Below are positions 54,601 to 64,000 of a stretch of 64,000 nucleotides of DNA, piece after piece. Source of the stretch: Kwoniella bestiolae CBS 10118 (Eukaryota > Basidiomycota > Tremellomycetes > Tremellales > Cryptococcaceae); NCBI RefSeq assembly GCF_000512585.2, contig NC_089242.1:2108001-2172000 (forward strand), written 5' to 3'. Positions within the stretch are counted from its first letter, which is position 1, and each line of letters begins with the position of its first letter. The notes under the pieces are model-generated. The model saw only the letters and a list, made by a program, of their open reading frames with translations, searched no databases and was not told the DNA's origin. The translations under genes and the position numbers were made by a program.

Positions 54601-55949
54601 GGTGCACCATCCTGTAAATCTGGCAGATTAACCGAATTCGGCGATCGACTCGGAGTAGATGGCCTCCAGCCTGAATGTCCCACTCCCATTACCCAGATGG
54701 TGTCTTGGCATTTATCAGGTTGAGCTTCCGTGTCCAACAGATGCCTTACGCCATCTACCGCTCTTTGTCTAGCAGCGTTCAGGAAGCTCGCTGCTGCTGA
54801 AGGGGGTTTGCGTAAAGGTGAAGGGGGTAATGGTGGTGGTGAGTCTATAGGAGGAGGTGAGGATCCTTCTTGAATAGTGGCAGCCGAGGTTGAAGGTAAT
54901 AGGTGAGAAAACCACGTTGACATTCTCGAAGGGATTGTTTCGGGACTTCTCGATGAGGGTTGTTGCGCAGCAGAAGTCGAAGATGATCCGGGTTGAGGTA
55001 AAGAGTTTCTTGATAATCCGGGTACGGACGCACTTAGGTTGGATCCCTGTCTCGATGGTATGGGTACACCGATATCACCGGGTGGGATGATTTCGTGAGG
55101 GGATGATCCTGATCTGATTGATCTGGCTCTCCAGGAGGAGGCGGTCGAATCTTGAGATGCTCTGCGCGAGTGCGATTGGTATTCCTTCGTTACCCTTGAT
55201 CTAGATTGGTTAGACATGGGTCGAGTAAGGGTGGGGAAAGGATTGACGTTCCTCGGATAAGAGTGATTTGAGCCAGCGCTGTGTTGAGAATCTCCAGAAT
55301 GAGCAGAGGAATAAGAGGTTTGTCGAGTGGCAGGTATGGGATTGAGAGAGGACGTTCCGCCGGACTGATGATGTTGATCGTACTCTGGTGATCTCTCTTT
55401 CTCTTTATCCTTATCTCTTGCGAACAGCCTAGATGTCTTCTTCACGATCCCTCGACCTTTAGATTTCTTCTCCTTCTTTTCCCCTTCATCGCTGGCTAGC
55501 ACCTCCTGAGATCCTGTATTCGACTTGGAATAGCTCTCCATCGTCTGAGTAGTCTCTGAGCTTGCTCTTCTGCCTCCTCCGTTGATCCCATGATATGATG
55601 AAGGGGGCGGTATACCCTCCAGTGTCCAATCCTCCTCTATATCACCCGTACTGGCTGTCTGCTGGTTCCTCTCCCGCTCTTTGCCTTTACGTAGAGACTT
55701 CATAAGTTTATTCCCACCATTGTGATGCTGCGATGTGCGGCCTTTCGGTGGTGGGAGACGATCTGAGGGGGGAGGTGTGGGTAGATTGGGCCGTTGTGGA
55801 CTTGGATTACTGGGATAGCTGGATGACGCAGGGTAGGTTGAAGATGATGCCTGTGAGTGGATTGAGGTTGCGCTTAGAGGTAGAGGAGATTGGACAAGTG
55901 GAGGGGGTGAAGATGGGTGTTCATGGTGAAAAGAGGGAGAGACCATCAC
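51687..55949 (-). CDS. ATG4: Atg4 cysteine protease (autophagy)
   Basis: Atg4 cleaves the C-terminus of Atg8 and removes lipid from Atg8-PE during autophagy. Six exons (54275-55949, 53888-54211, 53598-53817, 53186-53468, 52407-53090, 51687-52316) give 1271 aa, long for the family but in line with basidiomycete proteins. About 555 residues of Ser/Pro-rich N-terminal extension precede the peptidase. The catalytic region holds FYDDFKSVVWCTYRSQYAPI, the Cys loop TSDAGWGCMLRTGQSMLANA, SWFLDDPSPLCPFSVHRM, LILVGIRLGLDGVNPIYYES, then GGRPSSSYYFVGSQ and LFYLDPHLTRPAIPL with the catalytic Asp and His. A disordered insert precedes TFHCEKVKKMPLSGLDPSML and GFLVRSESDWEDFV. A further C-terminal acidic tail follows. 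It is complete and divergent from GH128-1. Confidence 0.93.
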
Positions 55950-56794
55950 GAAGGATCAGACTGTCAAGTGAGTGACATGATGGTCAGCCCCGGGTCAATG
56001 ACAATCGCACAACGCAAACGAGATATACCGGTCACACCGGATAACACGTCATATCGCCACTGCAAGATGACTATTCGAGGGATGTTGGAATGGGTTTTGT
56101 GAAGCTTACCTGAACAGACCCCAGCCCATATGCATGAGGTCCTGAGTTGCTGATGTCTGTGATGATAGTCTCCTTTCTAATGTTAGGTAGTTGACTGATG
56201 TTGGTGTTGTAAGGGTTGAGGGATCATAAACGCGTTGAAAGGGACGTTTGCTATTTGCCGTTCGCGGTTGAGTTCCTGATGCTGCGTGTATCAGCTCGTC
56301 TGAATCAGTGATATGTTGATAGGGCTGAGCAGCGAATGATAATACTATGTGTGTCTGGGTATGAGTAGTGTTGTGTGGTTCTCGTTATGATTAGGTTGTT
56401 CAACGTCATCACTCATATCGTGGCTGTCAATGCACACGCAACACAATACGCAGCTTCTCAGCTTCACCACCAGCTTCAGATAACCGGCGGAACTCACCGA
56501 CTACCACTGAAAAACACGTGGTGAAAGATGTGGGTACCCCGCATTCCGCATTGTTCTGTTGTTGCTTTGTTCATAAAGGCAAGTTGCTAACAGCATCATT
56601 CCAATCCCAGTCCCGTCTTCATTTCCCCTTGTGTGGTGGATTGGATCTCATCGTCGACCGTATACCCAGCATGCATCTATTCACTTCATCTCATATATAA
56701 AGGTCACAGGTCTCGGTGGAATCGACAGAAGAATACCTCAAACTCAGCTGAACGTTCGATTGTAACTCACTTTCGCAGAAGACACCTGTCAGTC
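55950..56794. promoter_or_regulatory. divergent promoter region (ATG4 / GH128-1)
   Basis: About 845 bases between divergent starts. A CACGTGG sequence (about 56514-56520), resembling an E-box/bHLH site, and a CCCCGC motif (56536-56541) are visible. Short frames are shadows. No assigned regulator. Confidence 0.4.
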
Positions 56795-58279
56795 ATGGCT
56801 TCATCTCAGGAGATAGCAAATTTAGACATCAACAAGCCTGGCAAGGTGCGTGTTTCCCCATTTGCATGTTCTTACATCCCCATGCTAACGTCTATATCTG
56901 TTAACTGATTGCGGTATGCTCAGGCCGGGATTAGCTGGCCGATTCAAGAGAAAACCTCTGATCCCGTCGCGAAATTCTTTCAACCGGGCTCCGTGAGTCG
57001 CCGTGTCTCATCGATTCATTTTGTTAGCTAATTTGGGGGGTGAGGATTATAGAAGTTGACCTGGCACTGGAACTGGAGCAAACATTGGAAAGGTCCTCTT
57101 GTACCTGAGACCTCTCCCGATCTGGAGATCAACGCCGAGTTCATACCAATGGTGTGAGTGTTCCATCTCCTCATCGGGCAGCATCCGACCCTGGCTCATC
57201 TTCGCATCTTCTGGGTATAGATGGTCTCCAGAACTCGTACAAGATGGTCATGGCCTCCAACCGGGCTGGAAATTACTCATGGGATTCAATGAGCCTGGTA
57301 TGTCGCCTACACTCCATATTTCACATTGGCTGACCCATACCTTTGCTCCGGTTGTATAGATCACTATGATCCAGCTGTTGCGCGCAAAACCAGTCCTCGA
57401 GATGCCTTCCCTGCGTGAGTCATTACCACTGACTCTCGCCATACATGAAGAGCTAAATTTCTCTATGCGCTTTCACGTCCAGGTGGATCGAAATGCACAA
57501 ATGGCTCACCGAACCAGATCAAAAGCTGGTTTCTCCAGCAGTCGCAGGAAGTGTCGACTGGTTGAAGGTGAGTTATAACCCTAAACAGCATGACCACCAG
57601 CTGAGCGCCAGAGCGTGTATCTAATTAATGCAATTCAGGAGTTCTTCTCCCTCATCCCTCCAGAGACTCAACCCGCTTATCTTGCCGTACATGTCTACAC
57701 GACCACTTTCGAGTCGTTCGTCGCGACCATCGAGAATTACTGGAACGAGTTCAAATTGCCTATCATCGTTGATGAGTTCGCTATGCAAGTGAGTAAATAG
57801 CCTCCTACACCTGTGTACATCGTCACTATGACTGACAAGTAGGGTTTATAGAGCTTTGAACCTAATGTACCCGGACCTCAAAACCAACAGCAAGTTCATG
57901 ATTATATGGGTGAGGCGTTTGATCTCCTTTTGAACGATGAATAACATACTGATTGTTTCGTGGTCAGGTCAAACGACGAAATGGTTAGATGAGACTCCGT
58001 ATATCTAGTAAGTCATCAAGACATACTAGAGGCGAAGCGAGGAAAGGATGAGCTGATATTTCGATTTTCGGTCTGGTTTTCCCTCCAGCAAATACTCATG
58101 GTTCGGAGCATGCAGAGACTCGTACCACCTCCACGGTGTACACGAGTACAATAGGCTCATGAACAAGGATGGGGAGATCACGCCTTTGTAAGTTTTTCAT
58201 CGTTTCTCCGTAATACTGTGACTGACTGACAAGGTGACTTCACAGAGGATGGCAATACATCAATGGTGGACACGACTGA
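56795..58279 (+). CDS. GH128-1: glycoside hydrolase family 128-type glucanase, no signal peptide
   Basis: Eleven exons (56795-56845, 56924-56992, 57053-57153, 57221-57297, 57360-57414, 57483-57567, 57639-57788, 57852-57909, 57968-58007, 58089-58187, 58246-58279) give 272 aa, a single TIM-barrel domain. Family motifs are GISWPIQ, LTWHWNWSKHW, EFIPMVWSPE, LMGFNEPDHY (acid/base Glu in FNEP), VSPAVAGSVDWL, YLAVHVYTTTFESF, PIIVDEFAMQ (nucleophile Glu) and KYSWFGACRDS. GH128 enzymes hydrolyse beta-1,3-glucan of fungal walls. No hydrophobic leader is present (MASSQEIANLDINKPGK), so the enzyme may be cytosolic or leave by an unconventional route. Its paralogue follows downstream in tandem with the same intron positions in the domain. 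Confidence 0.9.
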
Positions 58280-58789
58280 TTGGGTCATAACGACGCCACA
58301 GCGATACCTGATTCATGGACAATCCAGATCATTCGATCGAAATCAACGGACATTTCTCGCTTGAACCTGGATGCACGACTAATTTCCATGTCCATACGAC
58401 ACATCTGCAAATGGTCATATTCAAATCACGATATAATATCGAAATTGTATATGCATTTCACCAATACCTTTGTCCCTTCAAAGGCTCTAAAGCCTTCACC
58501 GCTTACCATCGCTTTCTCTGTGCCAAGGTATACCTTTGGATTGACCCCTCAATTGATCCAATGACGCAGAGAGGCAATGATCAATCATTTTACCTTTGTG
58601 ATCACTTGCGGCAGAGGGTGATTGATACTCCTTTCATTGATGCAAATACTATCGGGTCTATACAAAGTACAAAGATCATGGAGCGGTACTGAATACTGTA
58701 CACTGACTACACCTTGATACAAGCTATATCAACTGAAAGTTCACTCACCCACTTTGTTCTTCATTGCTTCATTCTCAATCAATAACCCA
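58280..58789. other. intergenic between the GH128 genes
   Basis: 510 bases. Two overlapping plus-strand frames (58280-58564 and 58315-58692) have no domain, and neither connects to a splice-supported exon. Probably GH128-1 3' untranslated region and GH128-2 promoter. Confidence 0.4.
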
Positions 58790-60717
58790 ATGAAAAGCAA
58801 AATGGATCTTTCCCCCAAATTAATGCTCATCCTCCTCTTGGTATTGTTCCTCACACCCGAATACACTCTCGCCGCAAAACATAAGAGAGCATGTAAAGCC
58901 TCTGTCACCCAATCCGGGCCTTCAGCAACGGTAACACAGTCCATAGACGCTATCATTCTGGTGGCTGAACCGACATCATCCTCGGATATATCCACACCTA
59001 CCTCAGGACTAGGAGCAGTACAAACTACCGAAGCATCTACGCCGTTGTATACAGATAAAGTGATTGGATCAATGGACTTGCCAAAATCAGATACGATTTC
59101 CGCTGTATCGGCTACATCCACCTCGGACGGGAATATCACTGCGAGCAGTGTGGTAGGGACGACAACTTCAGTTGCTGGCTCTTTGTCTGTACCAGCCACC
59201 TCTAGCGCAACTACCAATGGATCACCGAGTGCTGGGAAGGTAAGATAAGCGATGCTGTATCATAATGCAGCAGGATCACGCTAACCTTGTATTTCATGTG
59301 GTAGGCAGGCGTTGGATTGCCAGTCCAAGAAGTAGATGCAGCGCCAGTTGCTCAGTTCTTCACGCCAGAGTCGGTGAGTCAGGGACCTTTGCTCTCTTGC
59401 ATTGCTCTGATGCTGGTTTGCTGATGTCTCATGTGTTATTGCAGACCGTCGCGTGGTGGTTCAATTGGAACAAAAATTGGAATCAGGGCGTGATGACTTC
59501 TGATGGAGTATCTATTGATGGGGAATTCGTCCCTATGATGTGAGTCGGTCCGTTTCATGCGATCCCGGTAATCAAGTACATGTCCCTTAGAAAAGTTCCT
59601 GATGATGGTGTAGCTTTGGTCCGACGTACTTGGACAACGAGGATACTTTCCAAGAGGGATTCACAGAGTTGATGGGGTACAATGAGCCTGGTGAGTGGTG
59701 AACAACGTACAGATACCGTGTCATCAAGGATAACGAAGGTTCCCTTGTGGCCTTTGTGTAGATCTCAAAACATCGACAGGGGTATCGGTGTACCTCGAAC
59801 CAGCCCAAGCAGCCGAAACGTAAGCATTCCCCGAGGGATCGTTCAAGTCAAGCAGCTGACATTGAACTTGTGTACTACGTATTAGATGGAAGACCCAAAT
59901 CGTCCAGATCCGCCAACAATACCCAAATGTCAAAATCCACTCCCCCGTAATGGCATCCAACAAAACTTGGTTATCTGTAAGTAACATCAACCCTACTCCC
60001 CACTCCACCCATCCTACACTTCACAGTTCACCGACATGTGAGGCTTGGGGACTAATGTACAACGGCACATAGGATTTCTTCAAAGCCATCTGTCCCGATA
60101 ATTCCCCCTCGGACGGATGGGGCGACTGCGTTTATAAGCCAGATTACGTATCTACCCATCTATACAACACTGACGTGGAGTACTTCAAGGGTACATTAAC
60201 TGCATTCCAGAAAGAATTCGGGTTACCAATGGTCTTGTCGGAATTCGCTTGTTATGTGCGTGAATCTCCAGTCACTCCCTCACTGTGCGAATGCGGGGAG
60301 GTATTGGGCTAAGCTGGATGGGTGCAACATCGTAGCAATTCGGTTCAGATCCGCATCCATCTTTGGAGGAGGTCAGTACGTTCATGCAGGAGACTACGGC
60401 ATGGCTGGATCAACAAGATTGGGTTGTGTGGGTAGCTTCTATCCTTCATTCTCCCAATAACGTACATGCCTGGGTGGTAGATATTGAAGCTGTTCGAGTC
60501 TGATTTACCAATAGCAAATACGCATGGTTCGGCAATGCTAGGAATTCCGAGTACCTGTTTGGAGTGTATGAGACAAATCGGTTGATGGATGCTTCAGGTG
60601 CATTGACGGATCTGTAAGTTGATTTTTCAACTATAGATAGGGGGTAGGGAGGGGTTGCTGATTGTGTGTAATAGGGGAAGACAATATATGAACGGAGGCA
60701 AGAAGATCTCGGCGTGA
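58790..60717 (+). CDS. GH128-2: secreted glycoside hydrolase family 128-type glucanase
   Basis: Ten exons (58790-59239, 59305-59373, 59445-59539, 59614-59690, 59762-59819, 59886-59976, 60073-60255, 60336-60427, 60515-60613, 60675-60717) give 418 aa. The start MKSKMDLSPK is followed by LMLILLLVLFLTPEYTLAA, a signal peptide; a second Met four codons in is an equal candidate. A Ser/Thr-rich linker to about residue 150 may be O-glycosylated. The catalytic domain then has AGVGLPVQEVDAAPVAQFF, TVAWWFNWNKNWNQ, EFVPMIFGPTYL, LMGYNEPDLK, HSPVMASNKTW, YVSTHLYNTDVEYF, PMVLSEFACY and KYAWFGNARNS. Both catalytic Glu are kept. Likely acts on beta-1,3-glucan at the cell wall. The donor GTGGGT ending exon 8 is less standard but restores frame. 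Confidence 0.9.
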
Positions 60718-61231
60718 ACACATGCATTATACGTAGCACGGTTCACTGTGAAATAGATAACCCCTTTTCATCGATCAGGCTCTCTGCGTTGAGATTCGCG
60801 GAGCTTCCAGCTCTCTGCACAGCATGCATCTTCACTTTCTGAACAGCCCTACAGATCTCAACACGCTTGTATGGATTATTTGGAGGAGCGGACCCGCATC
60901 TTGAATAATTGGGCAGCTAAGCAAGCTGACTAGACTTTTGATGTATGGGGAGCCAGCATCTACTAATTCATCTCGGGGTGTGCTTCGCTTCATGGTGTGA
61001 CATGTCACGTATCAACACCGAGGATGCATCATTGTATTATACTTTCAAAGCTACTTTTTCAATCCTACTTCGTCCGCCCTGTTTCTCATAGTTCGTGGTC
61101 TCCAATAAATCCCAAGCTAAGGCAAAGCAAGAGGGCATTAGCTACACCTTGAAGACCCTTCCGATCTACTCGACACCTTCCGATGTATCAGTCTGATGTG
61201 TAGGCTGATACAGCGGAGAAGCCACTAACGC
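60718..61231. other. intergenic, convergent GH128-2 / BTB-21
   Basis: 514 bases between convergent stops. Nothing recognised. Confidence 0.35.
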
Positions 61232-62093
61232 TTACTCTTGGTGCCCACTGGGACGAGATCTCTGCCACAAGGTCCCCCAATCAGCGTTCAGCCTCACGAT
61301 AGTCCTCTTCTCCGTCCGTCCACCATAGGAACGTTGATCCATGATGACCTGTCTCCCCCTTGGTCCATCGAACGCCAACCAGATCAGTTCGATTTGCCAA
61401 GCAGGAGATAGCATCCGCATTCTACCCCAAATCCGTTTGGTCTGTAAAGGTCGGATCTGATACAAGTCTCCGCTGATTTGCTGCTCGATGGAGGTGCTGT
61501 CAGTCATATTTTCTAGCGCCACTCTACCCATAATGGTATCATTTCCGTCCGATGCGAGAACAAGCAATTCACAAGGCCTCGTTCTGCCCCATTCGTATAA
61601 TTCACGTCTAACGGCTGATGTAATGTTATCGTTACAGATGAATTTATCGCATTGTTGGAGAAGTTTGGCTTGTTGGAAAGAGAGGCTGGGACAATGTGGG
61701 TCGGAGACGTTGGCCAAGTCCCGGAATGCGATGAGGGACGTCTGGTCCATATCAAGATGTAGAGGTTCTGTGGTACCGAGCTCACTAACTCCCGTCTCTT
61801 CCCGAGGAGAGTCCCGGTCCAAGCGATCTGAAGCGGTGGCTCGGCTGGCAGCGTCCAACATACCTTGAAAGAACACACTGCAAGACATTCAGTTCAGACT
61901 CCACATCAGATCCATCACTTGCTTTCTTCGTTTCCAATGGATTGACTTACCTTGCGAGACTCGATCGCCATTTATCAGCTTCGACCAAGGTCCCATCGTC
62001 TGCTCTGAGAGTTATGTCTCCCTTGTTGTGCTACCAATGCCACTTTGGCTCTTGAGCCCCGGGCAAGTTGAACGGATTTCTTTCACTTGACAT
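61232..62093 (-). pseudogene. BTB-21: BTB/POZ-like paralogue with in-frame TAG in exon 1
   Basis: Exon 1 (61951-62093) starts MSSERNPFNLPGAQEPKWHW, then an in-frame TAG at 62031-62033, then HNKGDITLRADDGTLVEADK in the same frame. Related copies have Tyr at the stop position (W-H-x-Y-H), one base away from TAG. The phase-2 intron 61878-61950 leads to an undamaged exon 2: SVFFQGMLDAASRATAS, PLHLDMDQTSLIAFRDLANV, LLQQCDKFICNDNIT, CELLVLASDGNDTIMGRVAL, MRMLSPAWQIELIWLAF and the tail NADWGTLWQRSRPSGH. The single nonsense codon is the only defect. A solitary copy 10 kb from the rest of the array. Confidence 0.72.
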
Positions 62094-62520
62094 TGGGGTG
62101 AGAGTTGGATCAAGGTGTAAGCCGAAGTGAGAAGGGAGCGAAAAGATAAGCTCAAGCGCAAAGAGTGCATGACGAGGAGTCAGTATAAGTACATGCAATC
62201 CGTAGCGACGGGAACGGCGTGCCCCAGAGAATTTTGTTGTTAAGCCTTTCGATGGTCGCTGGTCGCTAACACACACCATACCAAAGTTAGATACCGTACG
62301 TGAATATTTTCTTGTATAAGCCTATCTCAGGTCAAGCAATGACTTATGGAAAGGTACATTCGTGCATGTTCATACTATCTTAGCCTAATTCTACCTGGGT
62401 AGTGCGTATTCCACAAACTGATTTCCAAAGTTCACCGACCTAGGTTAGGACTAGGACGAACAAGAAGCTCCTCTCTGCTGACTTTTGTGATGCGAGACGA
62501 TGTTGGTTGTTGATCATAGG
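62094..62520. other. intergenic between BTB-21 and the terminal gene
   Basis: 427 bases, presumably BTB-21 promoter and the 3' region of the terminal gene. Nothing recognised. Confidence 0.35.
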
Positions 62521-64000
62521 TCATTTGGCTGGTGGCGTCGAGGCAGCCTTCAATTGATCATCGTGAATTTTCTGAAGATCTTGCCAAGTTGGAGGATCGG
62601 CCGAAATGTCCTGCGCAGGGGTTGCGTTTTTATCGTCCGCGACCAAACCATCATACGTTTTTTGGATGTCGGGTTGAGCGAATTTCCTAAGCTTATCGAT
62701 GAATCTTTCCATGATAGGTTTCCAGCTGCCATCGTTCTTAGCATAGGCGTCGGCTATATCGTCGGCGTACGTCTACGAAAGAAAGTATTGCTCAGCAAAT
62801 CAAAGTTGCGCAATTGTTCTTGGTCGATTTCCGAGACATACATTAACACTAGTGAAATCTTGTGCGGAGCTTTCGGCCATAGTCAGGTATAACCTCGCGG
62901 ACGCTAATTGCCCAATGGCAGTTCTGAGCTTGTCCTCCTCTTTACTCTCTTGGTATTTCCCGTAGGCGTATATGCCCTGTCATGACTGTAGTCAGCAATC
63001 ACATCGCGACTATGAATCGGACGCGGCCTCCTGAACTGACTCCCATGAGGACTAGACCGGCGATGAATCCGTACTGCCAGGGACCTGGATATCAGCAAAG
63101 GATCACAGCAAAAATAAAGCAGTATAGCGACTCACAACACCTCGTGTCATGCAGGTTCGAGAAGCAGCATATGCAGCCTCCAAGCTGTCAGTGGCTGCTG
63201 TCAATTCGACGTCAGCAGCCGCCGAATCGGCTCTGGCAATTTGTGCCAGTCTTGATGTCTCTGCTTCTTCGTCAAGCAAGCCCGCAAGTCGTTCTTGTTG
63301 AGCTTCGGTTACCTCCTGACCATCGATCAATTTTTGCGTGAGGACTAGATAGATCTATCAGATCCGTTCAATGGAAGACCAGGACAAGGTGTATTTTACC
63401 TTGTTCGTTCATCGTTGTTGACAATCTGGCCAGAGTAGCTTCATCTACCGCATCCAGAGCAGCGAGTCGCAAGGCCGAAGCTGCGTACAACGAAATGAAA
63501 TGATCTGGTTCAGCATTCTGGCGGAGGGGTATTATACGACTTATGCCTTACCTCTGGTGATAGCCGTAATGTATCTGAACCCAACAGTCATATCGAAGGA
63601 CAAGCCAGCCTCTGAAGCAACACATTTGATTCAGTTTTCTAGGGTCGATTGTACAATCACATATGATGGAGTGCATGAACAAAAGGAGAATACCAACTAA
63701 TTTGGGAAAAGCCATATACTGATGAGTTCATAGTAGGGAAGTGCTGCCAGTCAGCTCATGATGATCCATCAAGCAGAAAGCCAAGCTGTAGAATGGATTC
63801 ATACGTACACATGAAAAGAGAACCAATGAAATTTCCGACAACGCTGAGGTGACCTGCCATATCTTTGCCAAGTACCTCTTCCCATTGGCTCGTAAAAGTA
63901 TTATCGTCGATGAGCTGTATGATGAGATATACAGTATCAGACTAGATCTCGAATAGTCAGAATATCAAACTGGCTGACCTTTTGAAATCGCGCTTGATCC
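62521..64000 (-). CDS. unrecognised multi-exon protein with two hydrophobic segments, partial
   Basis: The 5' end lies beyond the window. At least eight exons can be followed by phase. The last is 62521-62772 (TYADDIADAYAKNDGSWKPI to STPPAK); the one before holds GIYAYGKYQESKEEDKLRTA. Further up are YGFIAGLVLMG, then a long Ala/Glu-rich helical exon (LIDGQEVTEAQQERLAGLLD, ADSAAADVELTAATDSLEAA), ASALRLAALDAVDEATLARL, AGLSFDMTVGFRYITAITR, MAFPKL and LIDDNTFTSQWEEVLGKDMA with GNFIGSLFM. Two short hydrophobic stretches could be membrane segments, flanking a coiled-coil-like helix. Several donors are GTCAGC/GTTGGT. I do not recognise the family and assign no function. Confidence 0.6.

Noticed and set aside
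53888..55949. W-T-L motif of Atg4 as an Atg8-interacting motif
   Set aside because: The core needs W/F/Y-x-x-L/I/V; here the fourth residue is E or G, so the canonical motif is not met. Kept only as a twin-motif observation.
58280..58692. Two overlapping plus-strand frames of 94 and 125 codons after GH128-1
   Set aside because: No motif or splice connection; most likely 3' untranslated sequence of GH128-1.

Overview
The window looks like nuclear DNA of a basidiomycete yeast of the Tremellales type (Cryptococcus/Kwoniella-like). Genes carry many short introns (about 45-110 nt) with GTRNGT donors, CTRAY-type branch points and NAG acceptors. The housekeeping genes match fungal families. I rebuilt exon structures by hand from splice signals and reading-frame continuity, and checked that exon lengths sum to whole codons wherever exon coordinates are given for an intact gene.

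Layout. 0-5.2 kb: a small basic protein gene divergent from ORC2, then SNO1/PdxT (vitamin B6 synthase glutaminase) and TMA20/MCT-1 (translation re-initiation). 5.4-13.5 kb: five minus-strand BTB/POZ-like paralogues, interrupted by a PLOD-like type II membrane glycosyltransferase. 13.9-21.2 kb: an ING-family PHD-finger chromatin protein, a gene built of repeated Met/Gly exons, and a Pho85-type (Pcl-like) cyclin. 21.2-27.3 kb: about 6 kb with no convincing gene. 27.3-37.4 kb: plus-strand BTB paralogues; from 33 kb they alternate with four small minus-strand SANT/Myb-like genes. 38.0-39.3 kb: eIF3g. 39.7-51.3 kb: more BTB copies around a metallo-beta-lactamase-fold hydrolase. 51.7-56 kb: a long ATG4 autophagy protease. 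56.8-60.7 kb: two tandem GH128-type glucanases, one without and one with a secretion signal. 61.2-62.1 kb: a last BTB copy. 62.5-64 kb: an unrecognised gene that runs off the end.

The notable content is the lineage-type expansion of a short BTB/POZ-like family: 21 copies (BTB-1 to BTB-21 here). Nearly all full-length copies share one architecture. A short first exon encodes the start of the BTB fold (G-D-V/I ... S-x-D-G ... F). A phase-2 intron splits the serine codon before the F-x-D-M-L motif. The second exon ends in a W-x-x-(x)-x-x-x-F-(D/N)-P tail. By my reading 7 copies are intact, 12 carry frameshifts, in-frame stops or deletions, and 2 are fragments. In 33-37.4 kb BTB genes are paired with the SANT genes, head to head across 350-415 bp and tail to tail. 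I infer a rapidly turning-over gene family, perhaps adaptor or recognition proteins; the sequence does not show a function. Several lesions sit in homopolymers, so assembly error must be excluded before calling those copies dead.
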